From NCBI GenBank assembly GCA_020439925.1, contig JAGRPC010000267.1:15722-68339 (forward strand): DNA of 52,618 nucleotides, in the 5' to 3' direction. Numbering within the stretch: position 1 is the stretch's first letter; the number at the start of each line of letters is the position of its first letter. Position numbers and translations under genes: made by a program. Of the stretch, positions 16,531-24,215 are shown one piece after another. The notes beneath the pieces are model-generated. The model saw nothing but the letters and a program-made list of their open reading frames with translations. It did not search any database and was not told the origin of the DNA. Source of the stretch: Verrucomicrobiia bacterium. GTDB taxonomy: Bacteria > Verrucomicrobiota > Verrucomicrobiia > Verrucomicrobiales > DEV007.

Positions 16531-17970
16531 ATGGCAGATTTTTCCAAAGCGAACACGGCCGTGCACCCCTCCGAGGCGGAAGGGGTCGTCAGGGAACCGC
16601 TCGTTCTCAACAATCGCTCTCTCGGCTGGATCACCGACCGTATCTGCGGCATCGTGGAGAACCGCCAGCCCCTCATCTGGTGGGTGCTCTTCGTGCCGTC
16701 GGTGGCCTTGTTCGGATGTCTTCTTTTCACTCTCGTTTATCTCGTCTCCACCGGTGTTGGGGTCTGGGGTAACAACCAGCCGGTTGCCTGGGGGTGGGCG
16801 ATCGTGAACTTCGTTTTCTGGATTGGTATCGGACACGCAGGAACCCTTATCTCGGCGATTCTTTTCCTTACCCGCCAGAAGTGGCGGACCTCGGTAAACC
16901 GCGCTTCCGAAGCGATGACCCTGTTTGCGGTGATGTGCGCGGGCATCTTCCCCGGGTTCCACGTGGGACGTTTCTGGATGGTGTGGTTCCTTGCGCCGGT
17001 TCCCAACTCCAACGGCATCTGGCAGAACTTCAAGAGCCCGCTTCTCTGGGACGTCTTTGCCGTCTCGACCTATTTCACCGTGTCCGTCATCTTCTGGTAT
17101 ATCGGGCTCATTCCCGATCTTGCCACCCTGCGTGACCGTGCCAAGGGTATCGCGAAGAAACTCTATGGATTCTTCGCGCTCGGCTGGCGCGGCGGCAACC
17201 GCCAGTGGCGCCACTACGAGATGGGTTACCTTCTCCTTGCGGCGCTCTCCACGCCTCTCGTGCTTTCGGTGCACTCCGTTGTGTCCTTCGACTTCGCTAC
17301 CTCGGTCGTCCCGGGTTGGCACACCACCATCTTCCCTCCCTACTTCGTGGCGGGTGCCATCTTCGGTGGATTTGCCATGGTGTTGACCCTCATGCTCCCG
17401 GTGAGAAAGCTCTACGGGCTCGAGGACCTCATCACCGCGAAGCACATCGACAATATGGCCAAGATCATCCTCCTGACGGGGACGATCGTGGGATACGCCT
17501 ACATCATGGAGTTGTTCATCAGCTACTACGGGGCGAACAAGTTCGAGACCGACGCCTTCCACCTGCGTATCCTCTCGGGACCCTACACCTGGGCCTACTA
17601 CTGCATGTTCTTCTGCAACGTGATCGCACCCCAGGTTTTCTGGTTCAAGTTCTGCCGCCACAATCTCTGGATCGTCTTCATCATCGTGAACTTCGTGAAC
17701 GCCGGGATGTGGTTCGAGCGTTTCGTTATCATCCCGACGTCGGTGGCCCGTGACTTCCTTCCCGGGCAGTGGGGTTACTACTCTCCTTCCTGGGTCGAGA
17801 AACTCATGTTCCTCGGCACCTTCGGCATGTTCATGATGCTGTTCCTCCTCTTCCTCCGTTTTCTCCCCGTCATCGCCGTCGCCGAGGTGAAGGGCGTGCT
17901 CCCCGAGTCCGATCCGCATTATCACGACTGGAAGCACCTGCGCGAAAAGCGCCGGGGGGCAGCCAAGTAA
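16531..17970 (+). CDS. actC: Alternative complex III subunit C, NrfD/PsrC-type quinol-binding protein
   Basis: A 479-residue integral membrane protein of the NrfD/PsrC family with about ten helices. The first helix starts near residue 50 ([14 protein letters not shown]), and the segments [18 protein letters not shown] and [10 protein letters not shown] are typical of ActC. Conserved His and acidic residues in these helices form the quinol site in known complexes. It is the quinol-oxidising membrane core that pairs with ActB. The start follows actB after 15 bases and has a pyrimidine-rich leader. Confidence 0.95.
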   Translation: MADFSKANTAVHPSEAEGVVREPLVLNNRSLGWITDRICGIVENRQPLIWWVLFVPSVALFGCLLFTLVYLVSTGVGVWGNNQPVAWGWAIVNFVFWIGIGHAGTLISAILFLTRQKWRTSVNRASEAMTLFAVMCAGIFPGFHVGRFWMVWFLAPVPNSNGIWQNFKSPLLWDVFAVSTYFTVSVIFWYIGLIPDLATLRDRAKGIAKKLYGFFALGWRGGNRQWRHYEMGYLLLAALSTPLVLSVHSVVSFDFATSVVPGWHTTIFPPYFVAGAIFGGFAMVLTLMLPVRKLYGLEDLITAKHIDNMAKIILLTGTIVGYAYIMELFISYYGANKFETDAFHLRILSGPYTWAYYCMFFCNVIAPQVFWFKFCRHNLWIVFIIVNFVNAGMWFERFVIIPTSVARDFLPGQWGYYSPSWVEKLMFLGTFGMFMMLFLLFLRFLPVIAVAEVKGVLPESDPHYHDWKHLREKRRGAAK

Positions 17971-18000
17971 TCCAGGAAACTTCCCAACCCTTCAGGAACC

Positions 18001-18558
18001 GTGAGCAACTCATCCTCCAGTTCGAACGAGCTTTTCGGCTACGTCGCGGAGTTTTCCTCGGCATCCGATCTCTATCATGCCGCCGAAAAAATCCGTGACG
18101 CCGGCTTCCGCCGCTGGGACGTCCATACTCCCTTTCCGGTTCATGGCATGGACCATGCCATGGGCCTCGGAAAGAGCTGGCTTTCTGCCATCGTTCTCGG
18201 AGGGGGAGCGACCGGATCGATCCTTGCGCTTTTCCTCCAGTTTTTCACGCAGGTTACCCTTTACCCCACCGTGGTGCAGGACAAGCCGACCAACCTCTTC
18301 ACCATCCCGGCTTTCTTCCCGGTGACGTTCGAGTTGACCATTCTTCTCTCCGCTTTTGCGACGGTGTTTGGACTGCTGGCTCTCATCATGCTGCCGCGCT
18401 GGAATCATCCCCTTTTCAACTCACCCCTCTTCGCGAAGTTTTCGAACGACGGCTTCATTCTCGTGATTGAGGCTCGCGACCCCAAATTCAAGCGGGAAAA
18501 AACCCGGGAACTCCTCACCGAAATCGGAGCGGGCAAGATCGAGGAAGTCAATTACTGA
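18001..18558 (+). CDS. actD: Alternative complex III subunit D (DUF3341)
   Basis: A 185-residue protein with the DUF3341 layout: a small N-terminal alpha/beta part (FGYVAEFSSASDLYHAAEKI), two membrane helices around 60-82 and 100-130, and a short C-terminal domain (DGFILVIEARD). In ACIII it is a non-redox membrane subunit beside ActC. It starts with GTG 18001, which lies 11 bases after an AACC element and has no Shine-Dalgarno site. Confidence 0.93.
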   Translation: MSNSSSSSNELFGYVAEFSSASDLYHAAEKIRDAGFRRWDVHTPFPVHGMDHAMGLGKSWLSAIVLGGGATGSILALFLQFFTQVTLYPTVVQDKPTNLFTIPAFFPVTFELTILLSAFATVFGLLALIMLPRWNHPLFNSPLFAKFSNDGFILVIEARDPKFKREKTRELLTEIGAGKIEEVNY

Positions 18559-18571
18559 ACCTGACACTGGC

Positions 18572-19189
18572 ATGCGTTGGTTTTTTCTCATTCTGGCGAT
18601 CGCGTCGATCACGGTTGCCCTCGCAATCGGGCCTCGTGGCGAAAAGTTCTCGACGCCTCCGTTCATGCTCTTTCCCGACATGGACAACCAGTACAAGGTG
18701 AAGGCGCAGAAGCCGAGCGAGTTCTTCGAGAACGGCCAGGGAGCCCGCGTGCCGGTGGAGGGAACGGTTCCCTTCGGTTACGCACCGCCGAAAGAAGGGG
18801 TGAGTGCCGCTGGTCCTCTCGATTTTTCCCGCGGTGACGATTACCTCAACACCGGTCTCTTCGGTGATTTCTACGGCAAGGGATTTCCCGGAGAGATCAA
18901 GCTCGACGAAACCCTTCTCGCCCGCGGCAAGGAGCGGTTCCGCATCAGCTGTTCGCCTTGTCACGGAATGTCCGGTAACGGAGCCGGAATTGTATCCAAA
19001 TACTGGGCGATCCCGCCGACGGCCAATCTTGTCGATCCCCGGGTCAAGTCGATGCCGGAAGGCCAGATTTTCTGGACCATCACCCATGGCAAGGGGCTCA
19101 TGGGTCCCTACAACGGAGTCCTTTCGGTGAAGGACCGCTGGGCCATTGTCGCCTACCTGCGGGGCCTTCAGGCCGCTTCGGGCAATTGA
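18572..19189 (+). CDS. actE: Alternative complex III subunit E, monohaem cytochrome c
   Basis: A 205-residue monohaem cytochrome c. One N-terminal helix (MRWFFLILAIASITVALAIG) anchors it in the membrane or acts as a lipoprotein-type signal; the single haem site is CSPCH near residues 129-133, in the segment RFRISCSPCHGMSGNG. Met residues in the following GLMGPYNGVL segment could be the distal ligand. In known ACIII the ActE haem is the exit point for electrons towards a cytochrome c or oxidase. ATG 18572 is 13 bases after actD. Confidence 0.94.
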   Translation: MRWFFLILAIASITVALAIGPRGEKFSTPPFMLFPDMDNQYKVKAQKPSEFFENGQGARVPVEGTVPFGYAPPKEGVSAAGPLDFSRGDDYLNTGLFGDFYGKGFPGEIKLDETLLARGKERFRISCSPCHGMSGNGAGIVSKYWAIPPTANLVDPRVKSMPEGQIFWTITHGKGLMGPYNGVLSVKDRWAIVAYLRGLQAASGN

Positions 19190-19222
19190 TCCACAATTCT
19201 CTTTTCAACCGCTGCAAGATTT

Positions 19223-20737
19223 ATGGCTGGACTCAAAGACGCAGACGACTACCGCGACGGGGAGCGTTTCAAGATCCCCGCGTTGCTTCAGTTGGTGTGC
19301 CTGGCGGTGGGTGTCGGCGGGACCCTGCTGTTCTTCCTCATTCGCATCCTGAAGCCTGAAGCGGCCGGAGCGATGGGCTACAGCTGGCTTTTCGCCGTGG
19401 TGTTTTTCCTTTCTCTCGCGGTCGGGGGGCTCTTCTGGACGCTCCTCCACCATGCCTCCAATTCGGGCTGGGGGACCGTGATCCGTCGACTCATGGAAAA
19501 TCTCGCGAACGTCATCCCTGTGATGATGATTGTAGCGCTTCCTCTCCTCTTTTCCTTCGTCGGTTTTCGCGACAAGCTTTGGGAGTGGTTTCCGAAGCGC
19601 GAGGCTGCTCTGGTCGAGGCGACCAAAAATGCCGAGGAGGAAAAGGATGCCTACATTGCCTCCCGTACAGCGGAAGTAGAGAAGGCCCGTGCCGCCGTCG
19701 ACGCGGCAAAAAAGGATCTCGCCGACGTTGCCTCCCCCAGTCCCGGACACCGGGCTCACCTCGAGCGCCGTATTTCGGATCTCGAGAAGAAATCCGCCAA
19801 GCTCGAAAAGGAAGATCTTTCGCCGGAAGGAGCGAAGCAGACCTTGGTCGATAAGAACTTTCTTGAGAGCGCCGCCCTGCTCTTCAACAAGCGGGGATAT
19901 CTCAACGAGTCCTTCTGGTGGATTCGCCAGATCTTCTACGTTGTCGCCCTTGGCGGAATCGCCTTCATTCTTCGCCGTTGGTCGGTCAAGCTCGATCAAG
20001 ATGGTGACCCGAAATGGTTCCGGTGGATGAGGCGTTGGAGTTGTGGTTTCCTTCCCTTCTTTGCGACAGCCTGGACTTTCCTCGTGTTCGACTGGCTCAT
20101 GGCCCTCGACTACACCTGGTTCTCAACCATGTGGGGGGTCTACCTCTTTGCCGGGGCCGCTTTGAATTCGATGGGTTTCCTCATCATTCTGCTGACCCTC
20201 CTTCGGAAGGCCGGTTACCTGAAGAACGTGGTGACGATGGAGCACTACCATCTCATGGGCAAGTTGATGCACGCCTTCGTCATTTTTTGGGCCTACATCG
20301 CCTTCTCCCAGTTCTTCTTGATCTGGTATGCGAACATCACCGAGGAGACGAAGTTCTACCTCACTCGCAACACGGATTTCTGGAACGTCTACACGATCAC
20401 CTTCCTCGTCATTGGTCACTTCTTCATTCCCTTTGTCGTGCTCCTCGTCCGCCAGGTGAAGAAACTTCCGCTGGTCGTCTCCTGCGTGGCGGGTTGGAAC
20501 CTGCTCATGCACGCTCTCGATATCTACTGGATCATCATTCCCGAGCGTGGCCCCTCCCTTACTGCGGACAGCGGACACATTGCCATGACCATCCCCGGCG
20601 CCTGGATTTACGACATCCTTGCCTTCGTGGCCGTCGGGGGACTCTTTGCTTTTGCCCTTCTCCGGATCCTGGCCTCGGCCAGCCTCTTCCCCTGTCGCGA
20701 CCCGCGTCTGGATGAGTCCCTCAACGTGGTGAACTGA
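19223..20737 (+). CDS. actF: Alternative complex III subunit F with extra coiled-coil
   Basis: A 504-residue NrfD-like membrane protein homologous to ActC. The helical core (ten or so segments) is typical: for example GGTLLFFLIRIL, RGYLNESFWWIRQIFYVVAL and IYDILAFVAVGGLFAFALL. Unusual is a hydrophilic insertion of about 75-80 residues (125-205) between the third helix and the KRGYLNESFWW segment. It is rich in Ala, Glu, Lys and Arg with heptad-like spacing (KNAEEEKDAYIASRTAEVEK) and a PSPG break, so two antiparallel helices are likely. Family members are usually nearer 400-450 residues. The start has an AACC element 12 bases upstream. Confidence 0.93.
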   Translation: MAGLKDADDYRDGERFKIPALLQLVCLAVGVGGTLLFFLIRILKPEAAGAMGYSWLFAVVFFLSLAVGGLFWTLLHHASNSGWGTVIRRLMENLANVIPVMMIVALPLLFSFVGFRDKLWEWFPKREAALVEATKNAEEEKDAYIASRTAEVEKARAAVDAAKKDLADVASPSPGHRAHLERRISDLEKKSAKLEKEDLSPEGAKQTLVDKNFLESAALLFNKRGYLNESFWWIRQIFYVVALGGIAFILRRWSVKLDQDGDPKWFRWMRRWSCGFLPFFATAWTFLVFDWLMALDYTWFSTMWGVYLFAGAALNSMGFLIILLTLLRKAGYLKNVVTMEHYHLMGKLMHAFVIFWAYIAFSQFFLIWYANITEETKFYLTRNTDFWNVYTITFLVIGHFFIPFVVLLVRQVKKLPLVVSCVAGWNLLMHALDIYWIIIPERGPSLTADSGHIAMTIPGAWIYDILAFVAVGGLFAFALLRILASASLFPCRDPRLDESLNVVN

Positions 20738-20765
20738 ACCGAATCCGATAGATTACTTTCCAGAC

Positions 20766-21233
20766 ATGAGCGATTCCGGCAAACCCTGCTGCACTCAGCC
20801 CAAACAAGTCCTCTGGACTCTCGTCATCTTTCTTCTCTTCGGGTTCCTCGCACTGATTCTCACTGGTCGGCTCAACTCGAAGAATCCCGAGAATCGGGCC
20901 TATCTTGGTGAATTCTCAGAGGAAACCACCCAGCAGCGATGGGCGAATCTGACCGAGGTCAGTGAGGCTCAAGCCGCCCTCGTTGACGAGGCGAAGGTCC
21001 AGGCTGCCCTCGCGGCTCTGACAAAATCGCCCCCGAAAGCAGAAAAGACCGACGTGGTCGTGCCTGGCTCTCCGACTTTCCTCAAGCGGATGGAACAGCA
21101 GGCTGCTCCGCCGGCGGCACCTGCAGCGGGAGCGGTGCCTGCTCCTGCAGCGGCTGCTCCTCAGGCTCCCGCCCCCTCGACCCCTTCCCAACCCGCCGCT
21201 CCTGCACCTGCCCCGGCTCCGCAGGCCAAGTGA
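20766..21233 (+). CDS. Small single-helix membrane protein with Ala/Pro tail
   Basis: A 155-residue protein that I do not recognise. Cys 8 and Cys 9 precede one membrane helix (about 16-34, LWTLVIFLLFGFLALILTG). A charged helix (EETTQQRWANLTEVSEAQAA) and a low-complexity tail of Ala and Pro (from about 110) follow, presumably in the periplasm. It lies between actF and the CcoN-like gene, overlaps the latter by four bases (GTGA), and so belongs to the same transcript. A linker or assembly role between ACIII and the next module is conceivable but only inferred from position. Confidence 0.7.
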   Translation: MSDSGKPCCTQPKQVLWTLVIFLLFGFLALILTGRLNSKNPENRAYLGEFSEETTQQRWANLTEVSEAQAALVDEAKVQAALAALTKSPPKAEKTDVVVPGSPTFLKRMEQQAAPPAAPAAGAVPAPAAAAPQAPAPSTPSQPAAPAPAPAPQAK

Positions 21234-22726
21234 CCGCGCAAGAGCGATCTGACTTCGTGACTTTTATGACAGTGCCACAACCGACCCAGGAGGACCTCAA
21301 CGAGCGGGCCGCGATTGACCGTTCGGCGCGTTATCCCGTGATGTTTTTCTTCACCAGCGCCGCCGCCTGGCTTCTTTTTGCCACGGTCATGGGGTTCATG
21401 AGTTCCCTCAAGCTCCGCCTCCCCGGGCTTTGGGACGAGTGTGCCTACATGAGCTACGGGCGGCTTTTCCCGGTTCACTTCAACGCCCTTGTCTACGGTT
21501 GGGCGATGCAGGCAGGAATCGGGGTGATGTTGTGGCTGATGGCCCGCCTTACCCGCTCCCGCATTGCGCATCCCGTGGCGGTGATCGTGGCCGGGCACCT
21601 CTGGAACGCCGGAGTCGCCCTGGCCGTTGTCTCGATCTGGTTCGGTGCAGGTCGCGCCATTCCGCTGCTCGATTTCCCCGGGTGGCTTTGGCCGGTGCTT
21701 GGCTCGGGCTACGCTCTCACCGTAGTCTGGCTGATTCCGATGTGCCTCGGTCGCCGCAATGCCCTCTTTTACATTTCCGAGTTGTACCTCATCGGGGCTG
21801 CGGTCTGGTTTCCGTGGACCTTCCTCACCGCCAACCTGCTTGTCGGGGAAGGCGCTGCGCCGGTGGCTGGCGCCGGAGCAGGTGCCTGGTATCTCTCGAA
21901 TCTCGTCTATTTCTGGATGGCTCCCATCGCCCTCGCGGTGGCGTATTACATTATCCCCAAGATTTCGGGACGTGCCATCTACAGCTATCCTCTCGCCCAG
22001 GTCAGCTTCTGGCTCCTCGCTTTCCTGGCCGGGTGGACCGGAATCTCCCGCTTCATGGGTGGTCCCTTTCCCGCCTGGATGGCCGCAGCCAGCGGTGCTG
22101 CCTCGATCTTCATCCTCCTTGCGGTGGTGGCCACGGTCGCCAACCTTCTGCTCACGCTGAAAGGGGCCACCAAGCTCTGGGAATACAGTCCCTCTCTCCG
22201 CTTCACGGTGATCGGCATTCTCATGCTTGCCGTCTGGTCGGTTCTCACGGCCCTGGGTTCGACTTACGTTTTCGGCAGAAATCTCCAGTTCACCCACTTC
22301 GTTGCGGGTCTCGATGCGCTCGCCTTTTACGGTTTCTTCTCCATGACGATGTTCGGAGCCATCTACTTTATCGTGCCGCGGATCACCGGGTCCGAGTGGC
22401 CTTCTGGAGATCGTATCCGCACACACTTCTGGTTCAGCACCTATGGGATCATCACGATGGTGGTCGTCACTCTCGTTGGCGGAATCGCGCAGGGAGGTGA
22501 CCTTGCCGTCTGGGACCGGACCTTCTCCGTTTCTTTCACCAACTCAGTGGCCTATATCGTGGGTCGTTGTCTCGCCTGGGCCTTGATCACCTGGTCGAAC
22601 CTGGTTTTCCTTCAGCAGCTCGCGCTCATGTTTATCGGTAAGGGCCGAAAGAGCGCAGGCCCGACCCTGATCCACGCGGAACCGGGCGAGGTCCAAAGCG
22701 CCAGGGCTGCCGCCGGTATCCAGTGA
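21230..22726 (+). CDS. CcoN-like haem-copper oxidase homologue lacking metal ligands
   Basis: A 498-residue, 12-helix protein clearly related to subunit I of cbb3 oxidases: RLFPVHFNALVYGW, AYYIIPKISGRAIYSYPL, FGAIYFIVPRITG, THFWFSTYGI and GGIAQG line up with CcoN. The His of the first low-spin haem segment is kept (His 83). The other ligands are not: the CuB His of the WWYGHN segment is Ser 223 (AWYLSN), the HH pair of WAGPHH is Ser 273-Arg 274 (WTGISR), and the HxH that binds both haems is Leu 361-x-Ala 363 (VAGLDAL). Only six His occur in the whole protein. It therefore cannot hold the normal haem-copper site. The GTG start overlaps the preceding stop. CcoO-like and CcoP-like genes follow, so it probably forms a membrane scaffold with them. 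Confidence 0.88.
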   Translation: MTAQERSDFVTFMTVPQPTQEDLNERAAIDRSARYPVMFFFTSAAAWLLFATVMGFMSSLKLRLPGLWDECAYMSYGRLFPVHFNALVYGWAMQAGIGVMLWLMARLTRSRIAHPVAVIVAGHLWNAGVALAVVSIWFGAGRAIPLLDFPGWLWPVLGSGYALTVVWLIPMCLGRRNALFYISELYLIGAAVWFPWTFLTANLLVGEGAAPVAGAGAGAWYLSNLVYFWMAPIALAVAYYIIPKISGRAIYSYPLAQVSFWLLAFLAGWTGISRFMGGPFPAWMAAASGAASIFILLAVVATVANLLLTLKGATKLWEYSPSLRFTVIGILMLAVWSVLTALGSTYVFGRNLQFTHFVAGLDALAFYGFFSMTMFGAIYFIVPRITGSEWPSGDRIRTHFWFSTYGIITMVVVTLVGGIAQGGDLAVWDRTFSVSFTNSVAYIVGRCLAWALITWSNLVFLQQLALMFIGKGRKSAGPTLIHAEPGEVQSARAAAGIQ

Positions 22727-23385
22727 ACCAGGAGAACTACCGCCACGAATCCTACATGAATTCAAATAATTTCTGGAAACTGCTTGGAGCAATCGGGTTT
22801 GCTTTCGTCCTCCCCTGGCTGTTCCTGGTCGTTCTTCCTTACGTCTCGGAGTCGGAAACTGCACCGGTTCCCTACGGGGAGGGCGAAGAAGTGGAAGGGG
22901 GCGTGACGGCCTATCCGGACCGCAACCTGCAACGCCACGGTGCCAGCGATTACGGCCGCGAAATCTACGCCGCCGAAGGCTGCGCCTACTGCCACACTCA
23001 GGTGGTTCGACCGACCTATGCCGGAGCCGACATGTGGCGCATCGGATGGGGCGGGCGCGAGGGTGAGCAAGGCGATTTCGCCCGCGAGACCCACGCGGGA
23101 GATTATGCCAACGAGGCGGTGGCTCCACTTGGCTATCAGCGCATTGGCCAGGATCTTTCCAACGTGGGTTATCGTATCACCTCCCGGGAAGAGATGCACC
23201 GTCATCTCTCCAATCCGAAGTCCTTCGATGCCGAAAGCGGCATGCCAGCCTACCTTCACCTTTACCGTCCGTCGCCCGTTGGCGAAGGCTTCGTTCCGAC
23301 ACCCAAGGCCGAGGCGCTCGTCGATTACCTTCTCTCGCTGAAAAAGGACCAGCCTCTTCCCAAAGCCTATCTCAGCGGCAACTGA
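22723..23385 (+). CDS. CcoO-like monohaem cytochrome c
   Basis: A 220-residue membrane-anchored cytochrome c related to CcoO. After one helix (about 18-40) comes the CcoO-type haem segment GREIYAAEGCAYCHTQVVRP with CxxCH at 87-91, then GQDLSNVGYR, equivalent to the GPDLARVG of CcoO, and a Met in SGMPAYL as likely distal ligand. It starts with GTG 22723 overlapping the preceding stop (GTGA); ATG 22756 is an alternative that would start right before the membrane helix. Unlike its partner, the haem motif here is intact, so it can carry electrons. Confidence 0.9.
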   Translation: MNQENYRHESYMNSNNFWKLLGAIGFAFVLPWLFLVVLPYVSESETAPVPYGEGEEVEGGVTAYPDRNLQRHGASDYGREIYAAEGCAYCHTQVVRPTYAGADMWRIGWGGREGEQGDFARETHAGDYANEAVAPLGYQRIGQDLSNVGYRITSREEMHRHLSNPKSFDAESGMPAYLHLYRPSPVGEGFVPTPKAEALVDYLLSLKKDQPLPKAYLSGN

Positions 23386-23413
23386 CCTCCCATTCTCCTC
23401 CCCGACACGCCAC

Positions 23414-24124
23414 ATGGATCCGGCCGAAGACAAGAACCTCGACTACCAACAGGGAACGATCAGCACCGTGGAGCTCCACGATGCCATTCGCCGCGAGACG
23501 CCCCTGCACCCCGGGGAGCGCGGTGGAGTCGGGATAACGGTGATTGTCCTCAGCTCGATTATCCTCATCTTTGGGGGAGGGCATTTCGGATCCAGTCTGA
23601 CCGTTGCCGAGAACTACATCCCGGCCCCGCGTCCGAGTCTTGACGGCAGCGAAGCCGGAGCCGCGCAGGTGGTGTGGATCGACAAGTGGATGGGAGAGGG
23701 CAAAAAGGTTTACAACAACTGTATCGCCTGTCACCAGGCCTCCGGCCTCGGGATTCCCGGACAATTCCCGCCCTTGGTGGGTTCCGAATGGGTTGACGGC
23801 GGAACCAAGCGTCTCGGTGCGATTCTCCTGCACGGAATCAACGGACCTTTCAAGGTGGGAGGCCAGACATACAACCAGCTCATGCCCGCCTGGAACAACC
23901 TCAACGATGAGAAGATTGCCCAGGTCCTCACCTACGTAAGGCGCAATTTCGGCAGTCTCCCTGAAGGCGAGGATGGCGTAGTTACCACGGAGATGATCAA
24001 GGCGGCCCGCGAAGAATTCAATGCCCACACGGCTCCGTTCACCGAGGCCGAGCTCCTGGCCATTCCGGGAGATGCCCAACTTTCGGGTGCCAAGGTCAAC
24101 CTCGAAACCGGGGAGCCTCTCTGA
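23414..24124 (+). CDS. Membrane-anchored monohaem cytochrome c (CcoP-like)
   Basis: A 236-residue protein. A short cytoplasmic segment (LDYQQGTISTVELHDAIRRE) precedes one helix (about 39-57) and a class I cytochrome c domain from about residue 85 to 175 with CIACH at 103-107 and Met 157 in QLMPAW as distal ligand. The C-terminal 55 residues are hydrophilic. CcoP of cbb3 oxidases carries two haems; this has one. It sits between the CcoO-like gene and the aa3 oxidase subunit I gene, where an electron donor to the CuA site is expected. Confidence 0.9.
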   Translation: MDPAEDKNLDYQQGTISTVELHDAIRRETPLHPGERGGVGITVIVLSSIILIFGGGHFGSSLTVAENYIPAPRPSLDGSEAGAAQVVWIDKWMGEGKKVYNNCIACHQASGLGIPGQFPPLVGSEWVDGGTKRLGAILLHGINGPFKVGGQTYNQLMPAWNNLNDEKIAQVLTYVRRNFGSLPEGEDGVVTTEMIKAAREEFNAHTAPFTEAELLAIPGDAQLSGAKVNLETGEPL

Positions 24125-24215
24125 GAGGGGACCCGGGCATTGAAAATCTCCAGCCAATCTGGCAGGATCTTCAGGATTTACGGAATCGGCAGAAAACAAC
24201 TTTAGAAAACACGGC

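Noticed and set aside
15580..17937. Long minus-strand open frame antisense to actB and actC
   Set aside because: Composition is dominated by His, Glu, Arg and Asp with no recognisable domain; it mirrors conserved genes on the other strand. The same applies to the minus-strand frames at 7328-8941, 24171-26156 and 32023-33849.
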